A DNA stretch of 64,000 nt from Phycisphaeraceae bacterium (GCA_019636675.1 JAHBXC010000003.1:310001-374000), one strand, 5' to 3'; shown: positions 18,803 through 27,955, counted from the stretch's first letter. Translations and numbers: made by a program. Notes: generated by a model from the sequence alone, not told the origin.

Positions 18803-20021
18803 TCGCACACCACACCTGGCTGCCCGGGTTCGCGTCCGGGGCGTCGGTGTCGGACAGGCGCTGGCTCGTCCACATCATCCAGCGGCCGTCCTCGCTGAAG
18901 ACGGGCAGCCCGTCGAAACCGGCGGTGTGGGTGATCCGCTTCCGAGCCAGCTCCGACGCCGGCAGGGCCTGGTCGCCTGTGTTCGACTCGATCAGGAACA
19001 CCTCGTAGTTCGTGTGCCCGACCTCGCTGGTCGAATAGGCGACCCACTTCCCGTCCTTCGACCAGTAGGGCGCCCAGTTCACATGCTCGTTGGCCGTGAC
19101 CTCGCGCTCCCACTCGATGCCGGTCGGCACGCCGTTCTCGAAGGCGAGTTTCGCGACGAAGACCTGCAGCAGGTCGTTGCCCACGCGGTCGCTGCGATAG
19201 GTGATGAACTCCCCGTCGCGCGAGAAGAACGGCCCGCCGTCGTATCCGGGCGCCGTCACCAGCGCGTGGTGGGCGCCGGTCTCCGTGTCGTGCACGAAGA
19301 TGTCGCCCTCCTTCGTGCCCGGCTTCACATTGACATACAGCACGAAGCGCCCGTCGCTCGACCACGAGCACTCCGCGTCGTAGCCCTCGCGCGCGAAGAG
19401 CGTGCGCTGCGTCATCGGGCGCGGATTGATCATCGGCGAGAAGCACGAGTCCTTGATCGCGATGCCCCGCTCGATCGGCGGCGCGCCGGGCAGTCGCACC
19501 TCGACGATCTCCATCTCTTCGGGGAACTGCCACACATAATCGCGGCTGGACCGCTGGTACCCGCTGGCGGCCTGTTTGGCCGGCTCGACGATCGTGCTGC
19601 CGAAGAGCACCGACCACGTGTCCCTGGGGTGGAACCAGCCGCAGGTGTTGGCGCTGTGGTCGGGCGAGACGCGGACGATGTCCCTGAGCCCGCTGGGCAG
19701 CCCGCGCTCGTCGCGGGTGATGGTGGCGACATACATGGAGTAGTGCTCGGCGCTGGCGCCGCTGTCCCAGTCGCCGCGCGGGACCGCCTGGAAGATGATG
19801 CGTTTCATGTCCTTGTCGAAGTAGGCCTCGCCGGCGCGCGCGAACATCGCGGGGTCGGTGAGGCGGACATGGTCGCCCAGCGTCTCGCGCTCGGCCTCGC
19901 GCCAGACGCTGGGCGCGTCGAGCGCCGGGCGGGCGCGCTGCTCGGGCCCGTGGGCGAACACGGCGCAGGCGAGCGCGCCGGGGAGGATGGCGATGAGCGT
20001 GCCGCTGCGAAGGCGGGGCAT
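18789..20021 (-). CDS. Exported TolB-like beta-propeller protein
   Basis: 410 residues. Signal peptide RLRSGTLIAILPGALACAVFA. The mature part contains repeated PD40/WD40-like blades of TolB type: CSWSSDGRFVLYVNV, GPFFSRDGEFITYRSDR, APYWSKDGKWVAYSTSE and GLPVFSEDGRWMMWTSQ. The ATG at 20021 has AGGAG upstream. No tol-pal genes are adjacent, so this is probably a free-standing periplasmic or secreted propeller, not TolB itself. The last codons and stop come from a dispersed repeat, so the original C-terminus may have been trimmed. Confidence 0.75.
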   Translation of the reverse strand: MPRLRSGTLIAILPGALACAVFAHGPEQRARPALDAPSVWREAERETLGDHVRLTDPAMFARAGEAYFDKDMKRIIFQAVPRGDWDSGASAEHYSMYVATITRDERGLPSGLRDIVRVSPDHSANTCGWFHPRDTWSVLFGSTIVEPAKQAASGYQRSSRDYVWQFPEEMEIVEVRLPGAPPIERGIAIKDSCFSPMINPRPMTQRTLFAREGYDAECSWSSDGRFVLYVNVKPGTKEGDIFVHDTETGAHHALVTAPGYDGGPFFSRDGEFITYRSDRVGNDLLQVFVAKLAFENGVPTGIEWEREVTANEHVNWAPYWSKDGKWVAYSTSEVGHTNYEVFLIESNTGDQALPASELARKRITHTAGFDGLPVFSEDGRWMMWTSQRLSDTDAPDANPGSQVWCARRRE

Positions 20022-20082
20022 GTCGGGCTCCTGGGGGGCGTGGAGAGAGGCGACACTTTACTCCCTCGCCAGGCGCGCCGGA

Positions 20083-21396
20083 TCAGGCCCGGGCGAGCGT
20101 GGCGCGGCAGATTGCCCGGATTGCCAGCCCTCCGGCGATGATCCCCAGCCCGATCGCCCAGACGCGCACCTCGACGAAGAACGCCAGCGAGACGCACGCC
20201 GCCAGACCGGCCCACGCGATCCACGCCGGGTACATCCGGTCCTCTCGCGCCAGCCGGATCGCCGCCAGATTCGTGATCGCGTAGTACACCAGCACCGCGA
20301 ACGCGCTGAACGACCAGGTCAGGCGCACATCGCCCAGCAGCGCCAGCGCGCCCACGCCCAGCCCCACGAACGCGACGGCGATCGTCGGAGAGCCGCCGAC
20401 GCTGACGCGCGCGAGCGCCGGGGGCAGGTCGCTCCGGCGCCCCATCGCCAGCGCGACGCGCGACAGCCCCAGGATCAGGTTCAGCAGCACGCCCAGCATC
20501 GCGGTGATCGCGCCGATCGCCACGACGCGCGCGATGATCGGGCCGTCGGTGTGGCGCGCCGACGCCTCGAGCGGGGCCGCGGCGTCGCGCGTGGCTTCGA
20601 ACAGGTTCGTCGCCCCGAACGCGCCCAGCGCCACGAACGCCACCAGCGAATAGATCGCCAGCGCGATCACGAGCGTCCCCAGGATCGCCAAGGGGATGAC
20701 GCGGCGCGGGTCGCGGATCTCCTCGCCCATCGTCGTGATCCGCGCGTAGCCGGCGTACGCGACGAACATCAGCGCCGACGCCTCGAGCACGCGCGCGAAC
20801 GCCGGACGCGTGTCCGACGCGTCGCCAGGCGCGAAGAAGGGCGTGAACGCGACATTCGCCCTTCCCGCGGCGTCGCGGAAGCCGGTGAGCACGAACACGC
20901 CCAGCGCGACGATCGTGAGCGAGACGATCACCGTGTTCGCGAGCGTGGACCGGCGCACGCCGCTGAGCACCAGCAGCGTGAACAGCGCGACCGCGCCGAT
21001 CGCGACGGGGACCCTCCACTGCGCCGGATCGATCGCGAGGGCGCGCAGCAGGTACCCCGAGAACCCCAGCGCCGCCGTCGCGGCGGAGAACGACTTGGCG
21101 ACGAGGAACATCCACCCCGCGGTGAACCCCAGCGCGGGCGTGAGCAGGCGATAGCCGAACTCGTAGGTCCCGCCGCTGACCGGGTGGGCGGCAGAGAGTT
21201 GCGCGCTGCTCATCGCGTTGCACGCCGCGACGAACGCCGAGATCACGACCGCCAGCAGCAGCGCGTTGCCGGCGATCCCCGCGGCGACGCCCAGCGACAC
21301 GAACACGCCCGTCCCGAGGATCGACCCGAGCCCGACAAGCACGGCGCCGGGAAGGCCGACGACGCGATGCAGTTCGTTGGGTGGGGTGGAGGACAC
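20083..21396 (-). CDS. APC-family amino acid permease
   Basis: 437 residues with about twelve hydrophobic helices. The N-terminus GLPGAVLVGLGSILGTGVFV is the family's first helix with its GSxxGTG substrate-binding break; AAHPVSGGTYEFGYRLL follows, as in cationic/neutral amino acid permeases. Inner-membrane uptake of amino acids, substrate unresolved. The start is GTG at 21396; TACCAT ends 6 nt before it, suggesting leaderless expression. It has no operon partner. Confidence 0.85.
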   Translation of the reverse strand: MSSTPPNELHRVVGLPGAVLVGLGSILGTGVFVSLGVAAGIAGNALLLAVVISAFVAACNAMSSAQLSAAHPVSGGTYEFGYRLLTPALGFTAGWMFLVAKSFSAATAALGFSGYLLRALAIDPAQWRVPVAIGAVALFTLLVLSGVRRSTLANTVIVSLTIVALGVFVLTGFRDAAGRANVAFTPFFAPGDASDTRPAFARVLEASALMFVAYAGYARITTMGEEIRDPRRVIPLAILGTLVIALAIYSLVAFVALGAFGATNLFEATRDAAAPLEASARHTDGPIIARVVAIGAITAMLGVLLNLILGLSRVALAMGRRSDLPPALARVSVGGSPTIAVAFVGLGVGALALLGDVRLTWSFSAFAVLVYYAITNLAAIRLAREDRMYPAWIAWAGLAACVSLAFFVEVRVWAIGLGIIAGGLAIRAICRATLARA

Positions 21397-21635
21397 GGCG
21401 GGATGGTACCGCCCCCTTCCCCCGCCGTGGGAAGGTGTCTGGCGCAGCCAGACGGATGAGGGCTACCCCTTCTCATCTTCTTCTCCATCGCCTCGTCCCG
21501 CACAACGCGCACGGCCCAGCAGGCGTGCGCGTTGCTTGCATTCAAGGCCCGGAAGCACGGAAGAACGGGTAGCACTCACCCGCGTCGCTTCGCTCCGCGA
21601 CCTCTCCCTAGGGAGAGGTAGGGAACACCGCGATC
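21397..21635. other. Intergenic region with repeat-like sequence
   Basis: No gene seen. It includes a palindrome CCTCTCCCTAGGGAGAGG (21600-21617) and a segment CCTTCCCCCGCCGTGGGAAGG, both resembling dispersed GC-rich repeats found elsewhere in the window. Confidence 0.4.
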
Positions 21636-22214
21636 TCACACGGAGATCTTCACACCCAGCAGCGTGAAGAACTCGCGCATCATCGCCGGGTGGCCGGGCC
21701 ACGCGGGGCTGGTGACGAGGTTGCCGTCGACGACCGCTTCGGTCGCGTCAGTGTTCTTGAAGGTTGCGCCTGCGCCTGTGCACTCGGGGCCGACGGCCGG
21801 GTAGCCCGTGCAGGTGCGTCCCTTCAGCACGCCGGCGGCGGAGAGAATCTGGAGGCCGTGGCAGATCGCGGCGACGGGCTTCTTCGCGTCGAAGAAGTGG
21901 CGCGTGATCTCGAGGACGCGCTGGTTGAGGCGCAGGTATTCGGGCGCGCGCCCGCCCGGCACATACAGCCCGTCGTAGTCCGAGGGGTTCACGCGCGCGA
22001 AGTCGTGGTTCAGCGCGAAGCCGTGCCCGGGCTTCTCGGTGTAGGTCTGGTCGCCCTCGAAGTCGTGGATCGCGGTCTTCACCTTCTCGCCCGCCTTGCG
22101 GTCCGGGCAGACGGCGTGCACGCGCAGCCCGACGAGCTGACACATCTGGAACGGGACAAAGACCTCGTAGTCTTCCACGAAATCGCCGGCGAGGATGAGG
22201 ACGGATTTGACCAT
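21636..22214 (-). CDS. DJ-1/PfpI-family protein
   Basis: 192 residues. Class I glutamine amidotransferase-like fold: [20 protein letters not shown] at the N-terminus, [16 protein letters not shown], and the nucleophile elbow [10 protein letters not shown] (Cys followed by His). The GRAPEYLR and ICHG motifs match PfpI/YhbO-type stress proteins (protease, deglycase or glyoxalase-like activities are reported in the family). The ATG at 22214 is preceded at 5 nt by TACCAT. Specific substrate unknown. Confidence 0.88.
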   Translation of the reverse strand: MVKSVLILAGDFVEDYEVFVPFQMCQLVGLRVHAVCPDRKAGEKVKTAIHDFEGDQTYTEKPGHGFALNHDFARVNPSDYDGLYVPGGRAPEYLRLNQRVLEITRHFFDAKKPVAAICHGLQILSAAGVLKGRTCTGYPAVGPECTGAGATFKNTDATEAVVDGNLVTSPAWPGHPAMMREFFTLLGVKISV

Positions 22215-22290
22215 GGGGGATGGTATGTCTGAGAAGGCACGAGGGATGAGGCACGAGGCACACGGGAAGAGCGCGCGAACGATCACCACT

Positions 22291-22350
22291 GTCAGCGCTG
22301 AACCCCTCACCACAGCCCTCTTTCCTCGGGGGGAGAGGGGGCCGGAGAGC
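22291..22350 (+). repeat. GTCAG-led hairpin repeat, variant B
   Basis: GTCAG, then CCCCTCACCACAGCCCTC, a purine-rich inverse arm and GGGGGCCGGAGAG. A second copy of this variant lies at 60493-60582. Confidence 0.5.
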
Positions 22351-22415
22351 AGACGCCGTCATGCATCAACATGGACAGCAACAGATGCAACGCTCGTCGC
22401 GTATAGTGGGAAGAC

Positions 22416-22997
22416 ATGCCGAACGGCTCTCGACGAACTCGACGAACTCGACGAAGGTGGATTGGTGCGAGCATCGCTGGAGTGTTTCTCCTTGCCGCGG
22501 TCGTGGTGCTCCCGGCGGTCGCGCGCTCGTATAGTTGTTCAGTCATCCTGACCGAGTCTGGGCATGAACGGGATCGCATCGAAGCGATCGCGGCATCATT
22601 TCAGCGTTTCCACGACGAGTCCGGGCGATTCCCCGAGAACGAGGCCGAGTGGCGGGGCGCTACGCCCGAGCACGCGACCCTGCTCGATGCTGGACCATTC
22701 AGCGTCGAACCGAAGTATCGGGTGCGATGGGATAATTTCGGTGACAAAGACAGGATCGTCACCATGTCGCCGGATCGCGATTTCCGTCGCGCGAGCGTGC
22801 TGATGCTTCCCGGAGACAAACGCGGCGCCGAGCGGTACTCGAACCGCACGGGCCACAACCGCTGGATGATCCTCGGCGACGGATCGGTCGTGCACGCGCG
22901 TCTGTGGGGCGTCGGTGAAGGGCTCTGGGAAGCGCGCAAGGACTTCGCGGACTGGGCCGGCTGGGAGTTCAACGAAGAGCGGCCGCGCGAGCGGTGA
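22416..22997 (+). CDS. Membrane-anchored protein of unknown function
   Basis: 193 residues. An Arg-rich start (PNGSRRTRRTRRRW) is followed by one transmembrane helix (IGASIAGVFLLAAVVVLPAVA) and an extracytoplasmic domain containing FQRFHDESGRFPENEAEW. That phrase resembles the post-helix segment of type II secretion pseudopilin-like proteins, but the prepilin cleavage signature is absent. GC is lower than in the neighbours. TATAGT ends 8 nt before the ATG. The start codon region carries three near-perfect CGACGAACT repeats. Confidence 0.6.
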   Translation: MPNGSRRTRRTRRRWIGASIAGVFLLAAVVVLPAVARSYSCSVILTESGHERDRIEAIAASFQRFHDESGRFPENEAEWRGATPEHATLLDAGPFSVEPKYRVRWDNFGDKDRIVTMSPDRDFRRASVLMLPGDKRGAERYSNRTGHNRWMILGDGSVVHARLWGVGEGLWEARKDFADWAGWEFNEERPRER

Positions 22998-23019
22998 CGA
23001 GCGCGCGGCGTGCGCATTT

Positions 23020-23144
23020 GTCAGATCGCCCTCCCCCTGCCCCCTCCCGCGAGCGGGAGGGGGGAAGATCGAATCCCATTGCCCATTGCCCATTGCCCAT
23101 TGCCCATTGCCCATTGCCCATTGCCCATTGCCCATTGCCCATCG
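23020..23144 (+). repeat. Hairpin plus CCCATTG array, copy R1
   Basis: GTCAGATC, a C-rich run, a perfect hairpin core CCCTCCCGCGAGCGGGAGGG, GGGAAGATC, then nine CCCATTG units (23075-23137) and one CCCATCG. It fills the gap between the preceding stop and the DinB-like gene start. Confidence 0.85.
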
Positions 23145-23174
23145 CCCACCCCCGCGAGCCCATACGATGCGGCC

Positions 23175-23657
23175 ATGAGCCGAATCGAGATGTTGTCGCG
23201 TCTGTTCGAGTTTGATCGCTGGGCCAACCTGCGCGTGCTGGACATCCTGGGGGGTGTGGCGCGTCCTCCGGCGAAGTCGGTCGAGCGGATGGCGCATGTG
23301 GTGCGCGCCGGGGAGTTGTGGCTGTCTCGCCTGGGCGCGGGCGAGTGGGAGGAGGGACGCGCCGTGTTCCCGAAAGATGCGGCACTCTCGCGCGTGCGCG
23401 CCGACGCCGAACTGCTTGGCGCGCGCTGGGCGCAGTTCTGTCGATCGATGCACGAGGGGGCTCTCGACGAGGTGATCGGCTACACCTCGACCGACGGCAG
23501 CGCCTTCACGACGCGCGCCCTCGACATCATGCTGCACGTCTCGCACCACGGGACCTATCACCGGGGGCAGATCCCCCTCGACATGAAGAGCGCCGGCATC
23601 GAGACGCCGCCCTTCGCGACGGACTACATCTTCTTCGTGCGAGAGCACGCGCTGTGA
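23175..23657 (+). CDS. DinB-family protein
   Basis: 160 residues forming a predicted four-helix bundle. Three metal-ligand histidines in DinB-like positions are seen: one in the second helix (MAHVVRAGELW) and a C-terminal pair (LHVSHHGTYHRGQI); the HxxxHRGQ motif is diagnostic. Members include bacillithiol S-transferase-like and other uncharacterised metal enzymes. The ATG at 23175 follows TACGAT by 6 nt. The whole upstream gap is repeat R1, so the -10 lies directly after a repeat array. Confidence 0.85.
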   Translation: MSRIEMLSRLFEFDRWANLRVLDILGGVARPPAKSVERMAHVVRAGELWLSRLGAGEWEEGRAVFPKDAALSRVRADAELLGARWAQFCRSMHEGALDEVIGYTSTDGSAFTTRALDIMLHVSHHGTYHRGQIPLDMKSAGIETPPFATDYIFFVREHAL

Positions 23658-23699
23658 GCGCGCCGCGATCGAGCGTCAGCAGGGCGTGACTTCGCACCA

Positions 23700-23775
23700 G
23701 TCAGATCTCCCTCCCCCCGCCCGCACCCGCGAGCGGGAGGGGGGAAGATCTGATCCCATTGCCCATTGCCCATTG
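23700..23775 (+). repeat. Hairpin plus CCCATTG array, copy R2
   Basis: Same architecture as R1 with one base change in the hairpin (ACCCGCGAGCGGGAGG) and only three CCCATTG units (23755-23775). It ends 5 bp before the -35 box of the dprA promoter. Confidence 0.85.
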
Positions 23776-23780
23776 CCCCC

Positions 23781-23808
23781 TTGTGCCCCGGATCGCCTTT
23801 GGTAGACT
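23781..23808 (+). promoter_or_regulatory. Start-adjacent promoter of dprA
   Basis: TTGTGC (23781-23786), 16-nt spacer, TAGACT (23803-23808). The ATG begins 6 nt after the -10, so the transcript should start on or beside the start codon. Confidence 0.6.
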
Positions 23809-23814
23809 GCCCCC

Positions 23815-25056
23815 ATGGACCCCGCGCCGGTCGCGAGTGAGGTCTGTTCCCCGGGGGCGTCGTCGCTGCTGCGCCTCACGATGGTCGACGGGCTCGGCCC
23901 GACGCTGATCGCGCGCGCCGTGCGCGCCTTCGGCTCGCCCGAGCGCGTCCTCCACGCGTCCATCCGCGAACTCTCGCACCTCCAGGGCGTGGGCGACAAG
24001 AAAGCGCGTCAGATCCGGCGCGGGCTCGACGACTCCGAGCGCGCGCTGCGCGACGAGCTCGACCTCGCGCACTCGCTGGGCGTGCGCATCGTCGCGCAGG
24101 GCGACCCCGACTACCCGCCGCTGCTCGCCGAGACGCCCGCCTCGCCCCCGGTGCTCTATATCCGCGGCACGCTCGATCCCCGGCGCGATCTGTTCGGCGT
24201 GGGCGTCGTCGGCTCCCGGCGCGCGTCGCACTACGGCATCGAGCAGACCGACCGCTTCTCCCTCGCGCTCGCGCAGGCCGGGCTCACGATCGTCTCGGGC
24301 GGGGCGCGCGGCGTCGACACCTCGGCGCACCGCGCCGCGCTGCGCGCCCACGACGGGCGCACCGTCGCCGTGCTGGGCTGCGGGCTGGCGAGCTGCTACC
24401 CGCCCGAGAACGACGAGCTGTTCACGCAGATCGTGGACGCCGGCGGGGCGATCGTCAGCGAGCTGCCCCTGCGCACCGGCCCGAGCCCGGAGAACTTCCC
24501 GGCGCGCAACCGGATCATCTCGGGGATGTCGCTTGGGGTGCTGGTGGTGGAAGCGCCGCTGAAGAGCGGCGCGCTGATCACCGCGAGGTACGCCGCCGAG
24601 GACCAGGGTCGCGAGGTGATGGCGATCCCCGGGCGCGTCGATTGGGCGTCGGCCGAGGGGACCAACGAGCTGCTGAAGACCGGGTGCGCGGCGATGGTGA
24701 CCTCTCCTCGCGATGTGATCGACATCCTCGAGAACGCCGCCCGGCACGCGCACGCAGGGACGCACGCGGCGAGGGCGCGCGGGCTCTCCATCCCGGGCGA
24801 CGACGAGGGGCTGTTCACCCCCGAGGCGTCCGAATCGCGCGAGGGCGCGGCGGGGCGCGCGACCGTCGCGCTGAGTGAGCGCCAGCGATCGATCTACGAG
24901 GCGATCGAGGACGCCCGGACGCTCGACGAACTGGTGGAGACGACGGGGCTGGAGGCCGGGGCGATTCTGGCGGACGCGACGATGCTCGAGCTGAAGGGGC
25001 TGATCGCGCGCCGGGGCGACCGTTTCGAGCGCCGGTGCGACTCGCGCCCAAACTGA
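23815..25056 (+). CDS. dprA: DNA processing protein DprA
   Basis: Loads RecA onto incoming single-stranded DNA in transformation and related recombination. 413 residues: an N-terminal HhH/SAM-like region (LRLTMVDGLGPTLIARAVRA, LSHLQGVGDKKARQIRRG), the Rossmann-like DprA/Smf core (VGVVGSRRASHYG, IVSGGARGVDTSAHRAAL, VLGCGLASCYPPENDELF, SELPLRTGPSPENFPARNRI, ALITARYAAEDQGREVMAIP) and a C-terminal winged-helix domain (SERQRSIYEAIEDARTLDEL). All core motifs are intact. No com genes are present nearby. Confidence 0.96.
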   Translation: MDPAPVASEVCSPGASSLLRLTMVDGLGPTLIARAVRAFGSPERVLHASIRELSHLQGVGDKKARQIRRGLDDSERALRDELDLAHSLGVRIVAQGDPDYPPLLAETPASPPVLYIRGTLDPRRDLFGVGVVGSRRASHYGIEQTDRFSLALAQAGLTIVSGGARGVDTSAHRAALRAHDGRTVAVLGCGLASCYPPENDELFTQIVDAGGAIVSELPLRTGPSPENFPARNRIISGMSLGVLVVEAPLKSGALITARYAAEDQGREVMAIPGRVDWASAEGTNELLKTGCAAMVTSPRDVIDILENAARHAHAGTHAARARGLSIPGDDEGLFTPEASESREGAAGRATVALSERQRSIYEAIEDARTLDELVETTGLEAGAILADATMLELKGLIARRGDRFERRCDSRPN

Positions 25057-25395
25057 TTCCTATCAAAGGGTTGCGGTAGATCCGCCCGATTCCGGCGGTT
25101 CTGTTTGGGTGATTTTTGGATGAAATACCCTACATCTTCCGAAAAACACTTGCACGGGCCCGAACCCTCGGGTAGACTGGTCCGAACAAAGACCGAAGCA
25201 ACCCCCCGACGCCGGGATGCGGACAGACAGGCAATCCGCGACGGTGTTCGGAGGAGAGTCGGAGGTCAGGTGGGCGGCGCGAGGCGCCGTCGTTGAGTGC
25301 TCGTCGCCGGATCGCGACGGGCGTGTTCAAGAGTCCCTCACGGGCGCCCGCGGAGGCGTCGCCCGCGTCTTGCAGTCACGCACGCGGAGGCATCC
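25057..25395 (+). other. Leader region upstream of lexA cluster
   Basis: AT-richer just after dprA, then the promoter at 25150-25178 and about 215 nt of GC-rich leader before the ATG at 25396. The leader has no convincing ORF. No recognised SOS box was found, but the LexA operator of this group is not known to me. Confidence 0.4.
25150..25178 (+). promoter_or_regulatory. Promoter upstream of lexA
   Basis: TTGCAC (25150-25155), 17-nt spacer, TAGACT (25173-25178): the best sigma70-type promoter in the window. It would drive the frame-broken ORF at 25396 together with lexA. The spacer contains the palindromic GGGCCCGAACCCTCGGG, a candidate operator. Confidence 0.65.
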
Positions 25396-25880
25396 ATGCC
25401 CATCCCTACAGACGCGGTGCTCAGACTCGGCCCGGGCGGATCGTTCGTCGACCTGTATGTCGCCGACGAGAGCCGCACGCGTCTCGAGCGAGCCGAACTC
25501 GAACCCAGCGCAGACACCTTCGGCGAGAACGCCCAGGGCGGCGGTCGCGGCGGGTGGGGGGGCGCGTTCGCGAGGGGCCAGGCGGACGACGCGTACGCGC
25601 CCAGCGCCGGGCGCGACGCGGAGGGATCGCAGGCGGCGCGCGGCATCGACAGCGTGCGCGTGTCGGCCCGTGCGTCGAAGGCGGCGGCGATGCTGCTCGC
25701 CGAGACGCTGCTGGCGCATCAGGGGGAATCGACCAAGGGGGTTTCGTGCACGATCGCGTGGTTCGCTCGCAGGCCGGCAGCGCCGGCGTCGGGCGTCCCG
25801 GGTCGTGGTCTTCGCTCGACATTCGCCTCGTCGGCGCGCGCCCAGTCAGGCGCCCGCCGCTGGAACCTGGTGCAGTATGA
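25396..25880 (+). pseudogene. Frame-broken ORF coupled to lexA
   Basis: The ATG at 25396 has GGAGG upstream and starts a coding-like frame (PIPTDAVLRLGPGGSFVDLY ... SKAAAMLLAETLLAHQGEST). Read straight on, this frame runs about 200 nt into lexA. If reading slips by -1 at GGGGG (25737-25741), the next residues are GGFVHDRVVRSQAG ... SWSSLDIRLVGARPVRRP and the stop at 25878-25880 overlaps the lexA ATG as ATGA. That arrangement is too neat to be chance. It may be a sequencing indel, a mutation or programmed frameshifting. Corrected length is about 160 residues; no family recognised. Confidence 0.5.
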
Positions 25881-26491
25881 ACCTCACTCCCAAGCAACTG
25901 AAGATTCTGAAGCTGATCCGCGACTGCCGCGTGCGCTCGGGCTATTCCCCGACGATGCAGGAGCTCGCCGACGAGCTCGGCGTGAGCAAGGTCACGGTCT
26001 TCGAGCACGTCGAAGCGCTCATCCGCAAGGGCGCCCTCAAGCGCGAGCCGAACAAGGCACGCTCTTTGTCGATCGCTGAGGGCATCTCCGTCCCCGACGA
26101 GGAACAGCCCCTCAAGTTCCCCCTCGTGGGCAAGATCGCCGCCGGCTACCCCATCGAGAAGTTCGAGGACAACGACGAGCTCGACCTGACCGATGTCTTC
26201 GGCCCGCGCGTCGGCGCCAAGGCCGGATCGTTCGCGCTCCGCGTCGACGGCGACTCGATGCGCGACGAGGGCATCCTCGACGGCGACTATGTCATCATCG
26301 AGCGCCGCGACATCGCGCGCAACGGCGACCGCGTCGTCGCCCTGCTCCCCGACGGCCAGACCACCCTCAAGACCTTCTTCAAGGAAACCGACCACATCCG
26401 CCTGCAGCCCGCGAACCCGGCGTTCGAGCCGATCCGCGTCAAGGACTGCAAGATCCAGGGCGTCGTGATGGGCGTGCTCCGGCGCTATTGA
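25877..26491 (+). CDS. lexA: LexA repressor
   Basis: SOS-response repressor with RecA-stimulated self-cleavage. 204 residues. N-terminal winged helix (TPKQLKILKLIRDCRVRSGY, PTMQELADELGVSKVTVFEH); cleavage site A89-G90 (KIAAGYP); serine nucleophile S127 (VDGDSMRDEGILDGD); general-base lysine K165 (DGQTTLKTFF). All catalytic residues are intact. The start ATG overlaps the stop of the frame-broken ORF upstream, implying translational coupling. Confidence 0.95.
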   Translation: MNLTPKQLKILKLIRDCRVRSGYSPTMQELADELGVSKVTVFEHVEALIRKGALKREPNKARSLSIAEGISVPDEEQPLKFPLVGKIAAGYPIEKFEDNDELDLTDVFGPRVGAKAGSFALRVDGDSMRDEGILDGDYVIIERRDIARNGDRVVALLPDGQTTLKTFFKETDHIRLQPANPAFEPIRVKDCKIQGVVMGVLRRY

Positions 26492-26506
26492 GCCGCCGGG
26501 CCGGTC

Positions 26507-27868
26507 TCAGAAACAGCTCACGCCAAACGCGCTGAGCACCGCGTTCAGGTCGGCGAAGTCGACCCGGCCGTCGGCGTTGACATCGCCGGGGACAGCGCCC
26601 CCCATGACGCCGAAATCGCTCAGCACCGCGTTGAGGTCGGCGAAGTTGATCACGCCGTCGCCGTTCGTGTCGGCGTTCGCGCCCGCCGGGCATTCGCCTC
26701 CACCGACAGGGACATAGCTCGTGATCATCCCGAATGTCACCTCGCCGGCGAACGAGTGCACGCCGCCCGACACCTGCGAGGGGATGAACCCCACGGTCGC
26801 GGCACGCATCTTCGTCAGGTCCTCGCCGTCCAGCGGCGCGCTCAGCAGGACCGCCAGCGTGTCGCGCCGCTCGCCCCACACGCCGTAGCCCAGCACGAAC
26901 CGCGGCACGGAAAGCCCCATCAGGAAGTCGGACAGCAGGATCGCCGGCCCGGCGCCGTCGACGCGCGCGCGAAGCACATTGTCGGGCAGCTGCGCCGGGT
27001 TCGTATCGCTCGGAGACACGGAGTTGTCGCCGTCGGTCACCAGGGGCATGTCCGCCGTCACGAGCAGGAAGATCCCGGCAGAATCGACCCGCGCCGACAC
27101 CGGGCGCACCAGCGTGGGAGAGGTCCGCACGCAGAAGTATTCCGTCGGGACCGCCGACCCGGCGCCGTCGCTGAGCACGAGCAGGCCCACGCCGAACCCC
27201 ATCACCGAGCCCTCCCCGCCGTCTGCGCTGCCCGGCGCGCCGGGGTCGATCACGCCGAAGTCGCGCGCCGGGAACGCCACGCCCCCCGTGGCGAGCGTGG
27301 TCGGCGCGAGGTCGGCGTCCGTGAAGTTCAGGCCGGGCCCTGTGCCGCCCGTGAAGCCGGGGTTGTCGAGGAAGACGCGCACATAGTCGACGCCCGGCGT
27401 CGCGCCCGAGAGGAACGCGTCGAGCTGCGCCATCGTCGAGATGGTCCCCGCGGCGGTCTCGGTCAGGAAGATGAACGACGAGGCCGCGACCGTTGGCTCG
27501 AAGCCCGGGCTGGCCTTCACCACGAGCGAGGGCGGGTTCGCGCTGTTGACATCAAACACGGCCAGCACGCCGCGGCTGCGGTTGCGAACACCGGCGCCCG
27601 TCGGGTCCGCGGCGTTCTGCACGAGCGTCGCGGTTCCACCGAGGTTCGCGATGGGCAGCGCGGTCGGGATCGTCGTGTTCACGATCTCGCGCGGCGAATA
27701 GATGAACGCGACAGGGTCGGCGCCGGTCACAGGCAACGACTCGCTCGAGGGCCCGGCGTTCAGCACGCTGAGGGGGATGTCGGCGCCGATCGCCATGCCG
27801 CAGAACGCGACGCACGACGCGATGGATGCCGAAAGACCCGCGGCGAATGACCCGTTGTGCTGACGCAT
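26507..27868 (-). CDS. Secreted protein with dockerin-type tail
   Basis: 453 residues. Signal peptide in the first 30 residues (AAGLSASIASCVAFCGMAIGA). The body is beta-rich, with ASSFIFLTETAAGTISTMAQ and LATGGVAFPARDFGVIDPG, and resembles no family I can name. The C-terminus carries two EF-hand-type repeats (DTNGDGVINFADLNAVLSDFG, DVNADGRVDFADLNAVLSAFG) followed by a final Cys-Phe, as in the other tailed proteins here. It converges with lexA, with 15 bp between the stops. Confidence 0.7.
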   Translation of the reverse strand: MRQHNGSFAAGLSASIASCVAFCGMAIGADIPLSVLNAGPSSESLPVTGADPVAFIYSPREIVNTTIPTALPIANLGGTATLVQNAADPTGAGVRNRSRGVLAVFDVNSANPPSLVVKASPGFEPTVAASSFIFLTETAAGTISTMAQLDAFLSGATPGVDYVRVFLDNPGFTGGTGPGLNFTDADLAPTTLATGGVAFPARDFGVIDPGAPGSADGGEGSVMGFGVGLLVLSDGAGSAVPTEYFCVRTSPTLVRPVSARVDSAGIFLLVTADMPLVTDGDNSVSPSDTNPAQLPDNVLRARVDGAGPAILLSDFLMGLSVPRFVLGYGVWGERRDTLAVLLSAPLDGEDLTKMRAATVGFIPSQVSGGVHSFAGEVTFGMITSYVPVGGGECPAGANADTNGDGVINFADLNAVLSDFGVMGGAVPGDVNADGRVDFADLNAVLSAFGVSCF

Positions 27869-27955
27869 GGCGTGCTCCCTTGAAGACCGAGGACAGCGGC
27901 AGCAACGCCCGGCGCCAGGCCGGAGGCACGCGCCCCGCGCGCCCAGCGTACCCGG

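Noticed and set aside
23075..23144. CCCATTG array considered as a CRISPR
   Set aside because: The units are 7 bp, directly tandem and without spacers; no cas genes are present.
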